Of a stretch of DNA of 64,000 nt, positions 33,453 to 43,025 are shown in pieces. Position 1 is the stretch's first letter, and every line of letters starts with the position of its first letter. The notes under the pieces are model-generated. The model did no database searches, was not told where the DNA came from, and saw nothing but the letters and a program-made list of their open reading frames with translations. The position numbers and the translations under genes were made by a program. The DNA is taken from NCBI RefSeq assembly GCF_000166275.1, contig NZ_CM001023.1, positions 1,268,501 to 1,332,500 of the forward strand. Reading direction: 5' to 3'. This DNA comes from Algoriphagus machipongonensis. Lineage in GTDB: Bacteria; Bacteroidota; Bacteroidia; Cytophagales; Cyclobacteriaceae.

Positions 33453-36400
33453 ATGAAGAACCATTATCTATTATGTAAGAAGCATTTTTATTTGCTTCTG
33501 TTTATTGTTCTATCCTTTAATCTAACTGCTTATTCACAGTCCTCAAGTGTGCGTGGAACAGTCATAGATGAAACGGGGGAGCCAGTACCAGGTGCAACCG
33601 TGATGATTAAAGGAACGCAGGTAGGAACCGTCACCGATATTGATGGTGTTTTTAATATTGAAGCCTCTCCAGGAAATGTGTTAGTATTTTCCTTTATAGG
33701 GTATACTCCTTCAGAAGTAACCGTTGAAGCTGGAAAAACCAATTACGATGTAACCATCGAATCTTCCATGTCAGATCTATCTGAGGTGGTCGTGGTAGGT
33801 TATGGTAGTCAAATTAAAAAGGAAGTGACCGGAGCTATTCAAACCATCAGTGAAGATGAATTGAAGGATATGCCGGTAACTACCACAGCTCAAAAATTAC
33901 AAGGTAAACTTGCTGGTGTTCAGATCAACCAGACAACTGGTAAACCAGGACAAGGAATGAATGTCCGAATCCGTGGCCAATTGTCTGTTTCAGGAGGTAG
34001 TGACCCTTTATATGTAGTGGATGGTTTCCCGATTACAGGTGATATCAATACACTCAACCCTGACGAAATTCAGGATATTACAATTTTGAAAGATGCAGCT
34101 TCTACTTCTCTTTATGGTTCAAGAGCCGCCAATGGCGTTGTTTTGATCACAACTAAAAAAGGGAAAGTTGGTCAGACAAATGTGAATCTGAATGTATACA
34201 CAGGTTTTCAAAAGGTTCCTGAAAATGGAAGACTTGAAATGTTAAATGCTGAGGAGTTTGCTCAGTTTAAGAAAGAATATTATGAAGATGCAGGACAGCA
34301 AGTACCGGCAATCTTTCAAAACCCATCGGATTTTAGAGATAAAAACAACGATTGGTATGGTGCCATGTTGGAAACTGCACCAATTACTAACTACAACCTG
34401 ACTATTACTTCTAATAAGGAAAAAGTAAATACTGCGATCGTAGCAGGTGTTTTTGATCAAAAAGGGGTAGTTAGAAATACAGATTATGAGAGATATTCTA
34501 TTAGAATGAACACAGATTACACTGTGTCTGACAAGGTTTCGATTGGTTTGAATGTGGCACCAAGCTACATCGTAGACAATACTCCACAAACGGATGGTTC
34601 TAGAGGAACAGGTATTTTATTCAATGCCCTTCACACTTGGCCAGTGATGGATATTTATGATGAAAATGGCGACTTGACTTATTTCAATCGATTCCCAGCT
34701 GAGACAGGAAATATCTTCGCCTATCCAAACTGGTTGAGATCTGCCGACGAAATTACCAATCAGACAAAGAGGGTAAATATTTTGGCAAATACTTATGCTG
34801 AATGGAGACCAATTAAGGGGCTTTCTTTGAAATCGACCTTTAATACAGAAATTAGAAATTCAAATTATTTCTTCTTTAACCCTTCTACAGCAACTAACAG
34901 AATTAACGTTTCAATCCCAACAGTTGCAGTTTCGATCAGAGATAATTATCGAGACTTATCATGGTTGAATGAAAACATTGCGACTTACACTAATAATATT
35001 GGTGATCATAACTTTGAAGTATTGGCTGGTTTTTCTAATCAAAAGTTTAGAAGAGACAGAACTAGAATTCAAGCTGATACCTACGCAGATGATCGGCTTC
35101 CAACAATTCAGGGAGCAATCAATATCAATAGAGGTGGGACACTTTCTGATGTAGACGAATGGTCATTGACTTCTATTTTCTCAAGATTGACCTATAATTA
35201 CAAAGGTAAGTACTTGTTTACCGCGGCAGTGAGAGGTGATGGTTCTTCCAGATTTGGAGAAGATAATCGATGGGGTATTTTCCCTTCTACATCTGTAGGT
35301 TGGGTTTTATCTGATGAAAGCTTCTTAAATACTAGCTCAACTGTTTCCTTTTTGAAATTAAGAGCGAGTTTCGGGGTGACAGGTAACAATAATATCGGTA
35401 ACTACACTCAATATGCTTTGGTGAATAATACCATCAACGCAGCCTTTGATAACAATGTAGTGCCAGGTGCAGCAGTTACTTCTTTAAGCAATACCAATCT
35501 TGGTTGGGAAACCACAGCTCAATTTGATATTGGACTGGATTTAGGCCTATGGGATGATCGAGTGACTTTTGGTTATGATTACTATACCAAGAACACCACC
35601 AACTTATTGTATGCGGTTCAGGTACCACAAGAATCCGGTTTCACGAATTTCAATGATAACATCGGTGAAATTAAGTTCTGGGGACATGAATTCACGATCA
35701 ATACCGTGAATACAACTGGACAATTTAGATGGACTACGAATGCTAACTTATCCATCAACAGAAATGAAGTATTAGAACTTGCTGATGGAATCGACCGAGT
35801 TTATGGATATGCACATATCACGCAAGTAGGACAGCCATTCGGCCAGTTTTATGGATTGCAGAAATTAGGAAATTATGCCAATGCAGAGGATTTGGCAAAT
35901 TCTCCAGTGATTCCTGGTAGATCAACAGTTGGTAGTATTAAGCTTGCTGATATTAATGGTGATGGTGTGATTACCTATGGAGGTGATAATGATGATAGAA
36001 CAATCATCGGAAATCCTTTCCCTGATTTTGTTTACGGTTTTACTAACAACTTCAAGTGGAAGAATTGGGATGCAAGTATCGTAGCATCAGGATCTCATGG
36101 AAATCAGTTGTATATGAGACACCTTTACTCCACAGCTAACCTAGATGGGGTATTTAATATGGTGGCTAAAGTTGCAGACCGTTTCAGATCTCCAGAAAAT
36201 CCTGGTGAAGGAATTTTTGGTACTACTGTCGGTGGAGGTAACGTAACCGGTATTGAGCGTGACTGGCCTAACAGTAATTTTGTTTGGGATGCTTCTTATT
36301 TCACAATTAGAAACATTACAGTAGGGTATAATTTCACGAATTTACCAAAAGCGATAAAATCTGCTCGTCTTTATGCCTCAGGACAAAACATGTGGGTTTT

Positions 36401-36545
36401 TACCAAGTATTGGGGTGGGTCTAACCCAGAGGTTAGTATGCAGAACAATGGCCAGGGAGATGGTGGAAACTTAAGCCCAGGAATTGATTTGGCTGGTTAT
36501 CCAGTTCCTAGAACTATCACATTTGGTGTAAATATCACCTTTTGA
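33453..36545 (+). CDS. SusC/RagA-family TonB-linked outer membrane transporter
   Basis: About 1030 residues from the ATG at 33453 (a TTG at 33429 is a weaker option). Signal peptide (FYLLLFIVLSFNLTAYSQ), carboxypeptidase-regulatory-like domain with GTVIDETGEPVPGATVMIKG, then the linker DLSEVVVVGYGSQ, plug domain (IRGQLSVSGGSDPLYVVDGF and LKDAASTSLYGSRAANGVV) and a 22-strand barrel ending in the aromatic ITFGVNITF. It imports glycan fragments with the SusD partner that follows after about 40 bp. The substrate cannot be told from sequence; the shared operator with the rhamnose genes suggests a rhamnose-containing glycan (inference). Confidence 0.95.
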   Translation: MKNHYLLCKKHFYLLLFIVLSFNLTAYSQSSSVRGTVIDETGEPVPGATVMIKGTQVGTVTDIDGVFNIEASPGNVLVFSFIGYTPSEVTVEAGKTNYDVTIESSMSDLSEVVVVGYGSQIKKEVTGAIQTISEDELKDMPVTTTAQKLQGKLAGVQINQTTGKPGQGMNVRIRGQLSVSGGSDPLYVVDGFPITGDINTLNPDEIQDITILKDAASTSLYGSRAANGVVLITTKKGKVGQTNVNLNVYTGFQKVPENGRLEMLNAEEFAQFKKEYYEDAGQQVPAIFQNPSDFRDKNNDWYGAMLETAPITNYNLTITSNKEKVNTAIVAGVFDQKGVVRNTDYERYSIRMNTDYTVSDKVSIGLNVAPSYIVDNTPQTDGSRGTGILFNALHTWPVMDIYDENGDLTYFNRFPAETGNIFAYPNWLRSADEITNQTKRVNILANTYAEWRPIKGLSLKSTFNTEIRNSNYFFFNPSTATNRINVSIPTVAVSIRDNYRDLSWLNENIATYTNNIGDHNFEVLAGFSNQKFRRDRTRIQADTYADDRLPTIQGAININRGGTLSDVDEWSLTSIFSRLTYNYKGKYLFTAAVRGDGSSRFGEDNRWGIFPSTSVGWVLSDESFLNTSSTVSFLKLRASFGVTGNNNIGNYTQYALVNNTINAAFDNNVVPGAAVTSLSNTNLGWETTAQFDIGLDLGLWDDRVTFGYDYYTKNTTNLLYAVQVPQESGFTNFNDNIGEIKFWGHEFTINTVNTTGQFRWTTNANLSINRNEVLELADGIDRVYGYAHITQVGQPFGQFYGLQKLGNYANAEDLANSPVIPGRSTVGSIKLADINGDGVITYGGDNDDRTIIGNPFPDFVYGFTNNFKWKNWDASIVASGSHGNQLYMRHLYSTANLDGVFNMVAKVADRFRSPENPGEGIFGTTVGGGNVTGIERDWPNSNFVWDASYFTIRNITVGYNFTNLPKAIKSARLYASGQNMWVFTKYWGGSNPEVSMQNNGQGDGGNLSPGIDLAGYPVPRTITFGVNITF

Positions 36546-36585
36546 TTGATCCCATCTCATTAGTAAAAATCAAACTGAAGAAAAA

Positions 36586-38097
36586 ATGAAAAAACATATA
36601 TTAGGCTTTGCAGTAGCATGTATTTTATTGACTGGCTGTGAAGATTTTCTAACGGTAGTACCTGAAACTCAATTGAGTTCTGCTACCTTTTTTAAGAATC
36701 AAAATGATTTTGAGCAAGCTGTCAATGCAGCATACGTTCCGCTTAGAACGATTATAAATGATCGGGCTTGGCTTTTAGGGGAAATGCACTCAGATAACAC
36801 CTATTACGCCAGAAATGTACTATTTGGTGCTACGGATAACCAAGAAGATATTGCGGATTTCTCTATTCCTGAATCCAACGGGACTTCGGCAAATACCCAT
36901 GTTCTGAACCAATGGAGACAGGATTATTTGATTATTTCCAGAACAAATCAAATTCTTGCTGTCATCGATGATGTTGAATTTGACCAATCTGCCAAAGATA
37001 ATGTCAAAGGTCAGGCTCTATTTTTAAGAGCTTATGCCTACTTCGAATTAGCAAGGTATTTTGGAAGTGTACCATTACACTTGACTCCGGTAGCTACTAG
37101 AGAAGAAGCAGCTTTGGACCTTTCTCCTGAATCAGAAATTTATGCGCAGATAGAGCAAGATTTACAGGCAGCTATTCCTTTGCTTCCTAAAAAATCAGCA
37201 CAAGAGCCTGGAAGAGCAACGGAAGGAGCTGCCAGAACTTTGCTAGCGAATGTATTTATAAACCAGAAGAAATGGTCTGATGCAGAGCAAGTTCTAACTC
37301 CTGTTGTGACAGGTGGAGAATATATGCTAATGGCTGATTATGCGATGGCATTCCCTGGAAATACTTCTAATAAAAACAATTCTGAATCTGTTTTCGAAGT
37401 TCAGTTTATAGAGGGTGCAGCGGGATTGAATGGTAATTTTATCTATCAATTCATGCCAAGACCTATTAGTGCAGATGAATTGCAGCCAATCATGGGCACA
37501 AGTAATCCTCAAAACATAGATGGAGAAGGAAATAATATCCCTACTCCAGATATTATTGCGGCTTATGAAGAAGGTGATTTAAGAGAAGAGGCTTCGATTG
37601 GTTATGTGTTCTTGTCTGGAAGTTTCAGGGATGATAAGACTTATCCATATATCAAGAAACACGCAAAGCAACATTCTCAGCACAATAACACCGGTACCAA
37701 CTGGGTGGTTTATCGCTATGCAGAGGTTTTATTGTTTATGGCTGAAATACTAAATGAGCAAGGTAAGTCTGGAGAAGCTGCTGCCTATTTAAACCAAGTA
37801 AGAGAGAGAGCAGGTCTTGATGCTACCACTGCTTCAGGACAAGCAGAATTGAGAGAAGCGATCTTTAAAGAAAGAAGAGTAGAGCTAGCTTTTGAAAACA
37901 AAAGATGGTTTGATATACAGAGAACGGATAGAATTGAAGAGATTATTAGACCATATGGACAGAGAATTATTGCCAATCCTCTGGACTATTACTATCCTCC
38001 AATTGAAGGTGCCGTTCCAAGATCAAATGCATTTACAAACCTAAGTAAGTTTTATGCATACCCTGCTGCTGAGTCTGATCTCAGTCCTTACTTCTAA
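36586..38097 (+). CDS. SusD/RagB-family nutrient-binding lipoprotein
   Basis: A 503-residue surface lipoprotein (lipobox ILLTGC, Cys about 18, then EDFLTVVPETQLS, the usual SusD start). TPR-like helices and the ends FLRAYAYFELARYFG and ERRVELAFENKRWFDIQRTD are diagnostic. It captures glycans at the cell surface and passes them to the SusC transporter encoded just upstream. Normal length. The downstream gap of about 170 bp before the propeller-cytochrome gene contains a short hairpin but no clear terminator. Confidence 0.95.
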   Translation: MKKHILGFAVACILLTGCEDFLTVVPETQLSSATFFKNQNDFEQAVNAAYVPLRTIINDRAWLLGEMHSDNTYYARNVLFGATDNQEDIADFSIPESNGTSANTHVLNQWRQDYLIISRTNQILAVIDDVEFDQSAKDNVKGQALFLRAYAYFELARYFGSVPLHLTPVATREEAALDLSPESEIYAQIEQDLQAAIPLLPKKSAQEPGRATEGAARTLLANVFINQKKWSDAEQVLTPVVTGGEYMLMADYAMAFPGNTSNKNNSESVFEVQFIEGAAGLNGNFIYQFMPRPISADELQPIMGTSNPQNIDGEGNNIPTPDIIAAYEEGDLREEASIGYVFLSGSFRDDKTYPYIKKHAKQHSQHNNTGTNWVVYRYAEVLLFMAEILNEQGKSGEAAAYLNQVRERAGLDATTASGQAELREAIFKERRVELAFENKRWFDIQRTDRIEEIIRPYGQRIIANPLDYYYPPIEGAVPRSNAFTNLSKFYAYPAAESDLSPYF

Positions 38098-38267
38098 AAG
38101 ATAGATAGATTGGTGGTTGCCCTTGCTCGTAGCAAGAAATTGTTACAGGCAGGGGTCAATTACTTTATACTACCGTTCTTGTATTTATCCGTGTATTTCT
38201 TACGGAAAATTTGTTCTTTGATTAAGTTCTTTAACTATTATCAATTCAATTTATTCCCATTTATCCT

Positions 38268-40940
38268 ATGAATCATAAAAATCATTTGGCCAAAATTCTG
38301 ATGTACTCCCTATGTGTATTTGGAGTTTTTTCTTGTGCCAAAAAAGAAGAACAAAAACCTTTACACCCGAAGGTTGAAAAATTAAAATTGCCTCCGGGGT
38401 TTGTTGCAGAACATATTTACAGTCCTGGTGAAAATGACCAAGGCTCTTGGGTTGCCATGACCTTTGATGACAAGGGTCGAATGATCACGGCAGATCAATA
38501 TGGTGGGCTCTATAGATTGACCATACCTGCCATTGGATCAGATTCATTAGCTCCTAAAGTAGAAAAGTTAGTAGTAGGAAATGAAACTGGGGGCAAGCTG
38601 GGAATGGGATATGCTCAAGGTTTGCTTTATGCATTTAACTCCGTGTATGTTATGGTGAATCATAGGGGGAATGATGAGTTTGAAAAAACTACTGGAATGT
38701 ATAGAATCCAGGATAGCAATGGGGATGATCAGTACGACAAAGTTGAAATGATCAAACTTTTTAGTGGGGATCCAGGAGAGCATGGTCCTCATAGTATGAT
38801 TTTATCACCTGATGGTCAATCGATTTATATTTCTGCTGGTAACCATGTAGATGTTCCAGAAATGGACAGCTATAGACTTCCAAATGTTTGGGACAGAGAT
38901 AATCTTTTTCCAGAAATTAAAGATCCACGTGGCCACGCAAACAATAGAATGGCTCCTGGAGGCTGGATAGCAAAGACGGATCCTGAAGGGAAGAGCTGGG
39001 AGCTTTTTGCTGCCGGATTCAGAAATGAATTTGATATCGCATTCAATGAGAACGGTGATTTATTTACCTATGATTCTGATATGGAATGGGATTTTGGAAT
39101 GCCTTGGTATCGACCAACAAGAATTTGTTATGTGCCAAGTGGAGCTGAATTTGGGTGGAGAACCGGTAATCAGAAATGGTCTCCGAATTATCCTGACAAC
39201 TTACCTGCAGCATTGAATATTGGACAGGGATCACCAACCAACGTGATGTTTGGAACCAATTCTAATTTTCCTGATAAATACAAAAAAGCTCTTTACACTT
39301 TTGATTGGAGTTTTGGAATTATCTACGCTACCACCTTGACTCCTGAAGGAGGTTATTACGATGCCAAAGCAGAAGAATTTATTTCAGGATCTCCTCTGCC
39401 CTTAACAGATGGTGAATTTGGGCCTGATGGATCAATGTATTTCCTTACAGGAGGTAGAAGGTTGGAGTCTGATCTGTACCGAGTGTATTATGATGGAGAT
39501 GAGGCAGCTGGAACAGTTTCAAAGCAAACGCTTACAGAAGAGCATAATATTAGAAGAAAATTGGAAGCTTACCATAGTGGTGGCCCAAAGGCGGGAGCGA
39601 TAGAAGAAGCCTGGCCTTATCTTGGTCATGAAGATCGGTTTGTTCAGTATGCTGCAAGAGTAGCCGTAGAACACCAGCCGATAAGCGAATGGAAAGCTAA
39701 AGCATTGGCAGAAGAAGATCCAAACGTCGCAATTCAAGCGGCTATCGCTATTGCTAGACATGGGGATGCCAGTGATGCAACGCCATTGTTGGATAAGTTG
39801 ACAAGTATTGATTATGGCTCATTGGACGAGAAAGGGAAGCAAAATATTTTGAGAGCAATTGAATTAACGCTTTTCAGATTTGAAAACTCTTCCAAAGCTT
39901 CCTTCCCAAAAGTTATTGATTACCTAAATCCTAATTACCCTTCAGGAAATAATAATTTGGATAGAGAATTGGCTAAGCTGCTTTCATATACAGGAGCACC
40001 TGATGCTGTAAGCAAAACAATTGCCTTACTTGATAATGCAAAAGATGATGAGAATTATCAAAAGACATTTACCTCATCCTCTGACCTGATCATGAGAAAC
40101 CCACAATATGGAATGGATATTGCCAATATGCTGGCGAATGTTCCTCCTGCTCAACAAACCTATCTAGCAGTTGTATTAGGTGGTGCTGAAAAGGGCTGGA
40201 CTCCTGAACTGCATGATAAATATTTTACTTGGATCAGAAATGCCTTCAATTATAAAGGCGGTAGAAGTTATGTAGGATTTGTGGATAGAGCTAGAAAAAT
40301 GGCCTTGTCTCATGTCGCCTCCTCAGAAATGGCTAAATATGATGAGATGTCGGGGGCAGCGCTATTGACAGGAAATGGAAATGATATCGTCCAATCAGAT
40401 ATTCAGCCTGAAGGCCCAGGAAGAAGGTGGACTTTAGAAGAAGCTGAGCCATTGGTGGAAAATCTATCGGGAAGGGATTATGTGAAAGGAAAAGCAATGT
40501 ACGCAGCTACTTTATGTCAGTCTTGCCATACCATGCAAGGAGAAGGAGGAATTATCGGTCCTGATTTAACACAACTGGGAACTCGTTTTTCACCCAAAGA
40601 TATTTTGGATGCAATTATTAATCCGAGTAAAGTGATTTCTGATCAATATGCTGCAACTGCATTGGTGTTGAACGATGGGAATTCTGTGGTGGGAAGAGTA
40701 ACAAATGAGGATGATGCAAATTATTATGTTTCGCAAAATCCATTTGCTCCTGAGACGATCAGGACTGTTCCAAAATCAAGTGTATCGGCAGTTAAAACTT
40801 CTGATGTTTCTATCATGCTTCCAGGAATGATCAATAGATTAAATGAAGAAGAGTTGAAAGACTTGATGGCCTATCTAGTTTCAGGTGGAAATCCAGATAG
40901 CCCAGTCTTTCAAGAAGGTACGTCCAATTCAGAAGACTAA
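38268..40940 (+). CDS. propeller dehydrogenase-cytochrome c lipoprotein (PVC-type heme-binding)
   Basis: An 890-residue lipoprotein (lipobox FGVFSC, Cys 23). Residues about 35-420 form a sorbosone/glucose-dehydrogenase-like beta-propeller (KLPPGFVAEHIYSPGE, HGPHSMILSPDGQSIYISAG, FAAGFRNEFDIAFNENGDLF). About 430-700 is a HEAT-like helical region. The C-terminus is a cytochrome c with CQSCH at 750-754 and likely axial Met near 850-854. It probably oxidises a sugar in the periplasm and passes electrons to the respiratory chain. It is followed after 6 bp by the DUF1080 gene, which fits a 3-keto-sugar route (inference). It differs from the 1050-residue protein by lacking the SGNH-like domain. Confidence 0.87.
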   Translation: MNHKNHLAKILMYSLCVFGVFSCAKKEEQKPLHPKVEKLKLPPGFVAEHIYSPGENDQGSWVAMTFDDKGRMITADQYGGLYRLTIPAIGSDSLAPKVEKLVVGNETGGKLGMGYAQGLLYAFNSVYVMVNHRGNDEFEKTTGMYRIQDSNGDDQYDKVEMIKLFSGDPGEHGPHSMILSPDGQSIYISAGNHVDVPEMDSYRLPNVWDRDNLFPEIKDPRGHANNRMAPGGWIAKTDPEGKSWELFAAGFRNEFDIAFNENGDLFTYDSDMEWDFGMPWYRPTRICYVPSGAEFGWRTGNQKWSPNYPDNLPAALNIGQGSPTNVMFGTNSNFPDKYKKALYTFDWSFGIIYATTLTPEGGYYDAKAEEFISGSPLPLTDGEFGPDGSMYFLTGGRRLESDLYRVYYDGDEAAGTVSKQTLTEEHNIRRKLEAYHSGGPKAGAIEEAWPYLGHEDRFVQYAARVAVEHQPISEWKAKALAEEDPNVAIQAAIAIARHGDASDATPLLDKLTSIDYGSLDEKGKQNILRAIELTLFRFENSSKASFPKVIDYLNPNYPSGNNNLDRELAKLLSYTGAPDAVSKTIALLDNAKDDENYQKTFTSSSDLIMRNPQYGMDIANMLANVPPAQQTYLAVVLGGAEKGWTPELHDKYFTWIRNAFNYKGGRSYVGFVDRARKMALSHVASSEMAKYDEMSGAALLTGNGNDIVQSDIQPEGPGRRWTLEEAEPLVENLSGRDYVKGKAMYAATLCQSCHTMQGEGGIIGPDLTQLGTRFSPKDILDAIINPSKVISDQYAATALVLNDGNSVVGRVTNEDDANYYVSQNPFAPETIRTVPKSSVSAVKTSDVSIMLPGMINRLNEEELKDLMAYLVSGGNPDSPVFQEGTSNSED

Positions 40941-40946
40941 TTAAAA

Positions 40947-41729
40947 ATGAAAAAAGTAAATTATTTATTAATTGGAATCTTGCCAACAATAGTTTTTGGC
41001 TTATTGATGAGCATGATTCCAGCCAAAAATACTGAGTCAGTCTTTCCTGAAGACCAATCTGGTTTTAAATCCATTTTTGATGGAAAATCGCTGGATGGCT
41101 GGAAAGGAGATCCTACTTATTGGTCTGTTCAGGATGGAGCAATAGTTGGCTTGATCACACCCGAGACCCTGTTAAAAGCCAATACCTTTTTGATTTGGCA
41201 GGGAGGTCAGCCGGGAGATTTTGAGCTGAAAGCAAAATTTAGAATTTCTGAATCCGGGAATTCAGGGATCAACTATCGAAGTGATATGGTGGAAGATGTT
41301 CCTTATGCACTCAAAGGTTACCAAGCTGATATCGATGGAAAGATCAATTATACCGGTCAGAATTATGAGGAGCGTAAGCGCACCACTTTGGCATATCGTG
41401 GACAGAAGACTAAAATCACACCTCAGCCTAGTCCAAATGGGAATTTGAGAGATTATGTAGAAAGAAATGCATGGAAAGGTCTCCATGTGACCGAAGAACT
41501 AGGTGATCGAGATGAGCTGAAGAAGAAAATCAATTTCGAAGGCTGGAATGATATTCATATCGTGGCCAAAGGGAATGTTTTAAAACACTATGTCAATGGA
41601 ATTTTGATGAGTGAGGTTGTAGACGATGATCCTGCAAACTTTTCGGCAAAAGGCTTTTTGGGTGTTCAAGTCCATGTAGGACCACCGATGAAAGTAGAGT
41701 ACAAAGACTTACTATTGAAGATGGATTAA
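40947..41729 (+). CDS. DUF1080 protein (3-keto-disaccharide hydrolase/lyase family), exported
   Basis: A 260-residue protein with an N-terminal membrane/signal segment (YLLIGILPTIVFGLLMSMIP) and one DUF1080 jelly-roll domain: FKSIFDGKSLDGWKGDPTYW, GDFELKAKFRISESGNSGI, GYQADIDG and GWNDIHIVAKGNVLKHYVNG are all typical. Members characterised in Bacteroides cleave 3-keto-glycosides after oxidation of the sugar at C3. It directly follows a periplasmic dehydrogenase gene (6-bp gap), which fits such a role. The next base pairs form a clear terminator, so it closes the SusC/SusD operon. Confidence 0.88.
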   Translation: MKKVNYLLIGILPTIVFGLLMSMIPAKNTESVFPEDQSGFKSIFDGKSLDGWKGDPTYWSVQDGAIVGLITPETLLKANTFLIWQGGQPGDFELKAKFRISESGNSGINYRSDMVEDVPYALKGYQADIDGKINYTGQNYEERKRTTLAYRGQKTKITPQPSPNGNLRDYVERNAWKGLHVTEELGDRDELKKKINFEGWNDIHIVAKGNVLKHYVNGILMSEVVDDDPANFSAKGFLGVQVHVGPPMKVEYKDLLLKMD

Positions 41730-41765
41730 TAAGATTGGGAATTTATTAATTGTTGAGGTTGAAAG

Positions 41766-41801
41766 CACCGGAAAACGATCTGTTTTACCGGTGTTTTTTT
41801 T
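41766..41801 (+). terminator. rho-independent terminator of the SusC/SusD operon
   Basis: Stem CACCGG...CCGGTG reinforced by AAAAC/GTTTT inside, arms ending at about 41792, followed by a run of nine T. It lies about 35 bases after the DUF1080 stop codon. Confidence 0.85.
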
Positions 41802-41880
41802 TAACTAATTATTTGACCATTGATCAACCTATTCTTGATAAGTCTGGTGGATAGAATTAACTTTTAAAACCTGACACTAC

Positions 41881-41914
41881 AGGATGGGATTTAGGACTCA
41901 GAATTAGAAATTAT
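41881..41914. repeat. possible short heptamer tract before the DUF4432 gene
   Basis: GGATTTA, GGACTCA, GAATTAG and AAATTAT follow one another in 7-base register just upstream of the ATG at 41931. The match between units is weaker than in the other heptamer tracts, so it may be chance. Confidence 0.25.
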
Positions 41915-41930
41915 GACCTTATTATAGAAG

Positions 41931-42992
41931 ATGAATTCACCCAAAATAGCACAAATAGAACCCTGGAAGCACAAAATATCCAATGCTCATCAATTAGGAG
42001 GGATAGAAACTTCTGTTCTTGATAATGGACTTGGGAGAGGTGTTAGAGTCGCTTGGATTAATACAGGGACTGGGCTTCGATATAAAGTGTTGTTGGATAG
42101 AGGTTTTGATATTTTGGATTGCTTCTATAATGAGAGTAGTCTTTCATGGATCAGTCATGCTGGGGTTTTTGCTCCGCAACCTTTTTCAAATAAGGGAATT
42201 GATTGGTTAAGGACTTTTGGCGGAGGGATATTGACTACTTGTGGACTATCCAATGCAGGACCACCTAATTCAGATGAATTGGGAGAGAGAGGATTACATG
42301 GAAACTTCAGTAATATCCCTGGGGAGCTGATTTCCATCAAAAATCCAGATTTAAGTTCAGGTGATTTAAGCTTTGAGCTTGTAGGGAAAATCAGGGAAAC
42401 CAGCACTTTTGGACCTAGCCTCGAACTGACAAGGAAGATTTCAGGGAAGCTCGGGGAGGCTGCAATTCATGTTGAGGATACAGTCGTGAATAAAGGAAAT
42501 ACTTTAGCACCTCATATGTTACTCTATCATATCAATTGTGGTTGGCCACTAATCGATGAGGATACAAGAATTATTTGGAATGGGGAGATCGTTCCCAAAT
42601 CAAATGATGAAAATAACACTGCTTTTAATAAGGAACACAAGTTTACTAAATGTGCTCCACCACTAGAGGAACATGTAGGGTTTGGGGAAGATGTCGCATT
42701 TATTCAGCCCAAAGAGGATGAGAATTCTCAAGTAACTTGTGGATTTGCAAATGACCAGTTGGCACTTGCTCTAAAAATCAGTTTTTCAAAAGAGCAACTG
42801 CCATGGTTAATCCATTGGCAACATTGGGGTAAAAATGAATACGTTACCGCTTTAGAGCCAGCGACTAATCCACCTATTGGACAAGGGGCGGCGAGAGAAA
42901 ACGGAACATTGATTCAATTGAAGCCCGGAGAAAGTAAAGCCTATCATCTAAAACTGGAAGTACTTACGGGAGATGATGTAAAAGAATTTTAA
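41931..42992 (+). CDS. DUF4432 (aldose 1-epimerase-like) protein
   Basis: A 353-residue cytoplasmic protein of the galactose-mutarotase-like beta-sandwich fold, DUF4432 group. Marks are DRGFDILDCFY, GGILTTCGLSNAGPP (with EhGLHG nearby), the HMLLYHINCGWPL segment carrying the catalytic-type histidine, and the C-terminal ALEPATNPPIGQGAARENG. It probably interconverts sugar anomers or epimers. It opens a five-gene plus-strand cluster (mutarotase-like, cupin isomerase, TIM-barrel isomerase, Gfo/Idh, then a sulfatase) and has no signal peptide. Confidence 0.87.
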   Translation: MNSPKIAQIEPWKHKISNAHQLGGIETSVLDNGLGRGVRVAWINTGTGLRYKVLLDRGFDILDCFYNESSLSWISHAGVFAPQPFSNKGIDWLRTFGGGILTTCGLSNAGPPNSDELGERGLHGNFSNIPGELISIKNPDLSSGDLSFELVGKIRETSTFGPSLELTRKISGKLGEAAIHVEDTVVNKGNTLAPHMLLYHINCGWPLIDEDTRIIWNGEIVPKSNDENNTAFNKEHKFTKCAPPLEEHVGFGEDVAFIQPKEDENSQVTCGFANDQLALALKISFSKEQLPWLIHWQHWGKNEYVTALEPATNPPIGQGAARENGTLIQLKPGESKAYHLKLEVLTGDDVKEF

Positions 42993-43025
42993 ACTTAGAA
43001 CTATACAATACAAATCAATAAACCC

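Noticed and set aside
38124..38138. Terminator between susD and the propeller-cytochrome gene (CTTGCT/AGCAAG hairpin)
   Set aside because: The stem is only six base pairs with no T-run, too weak to call; transcription into the next gene is likely.
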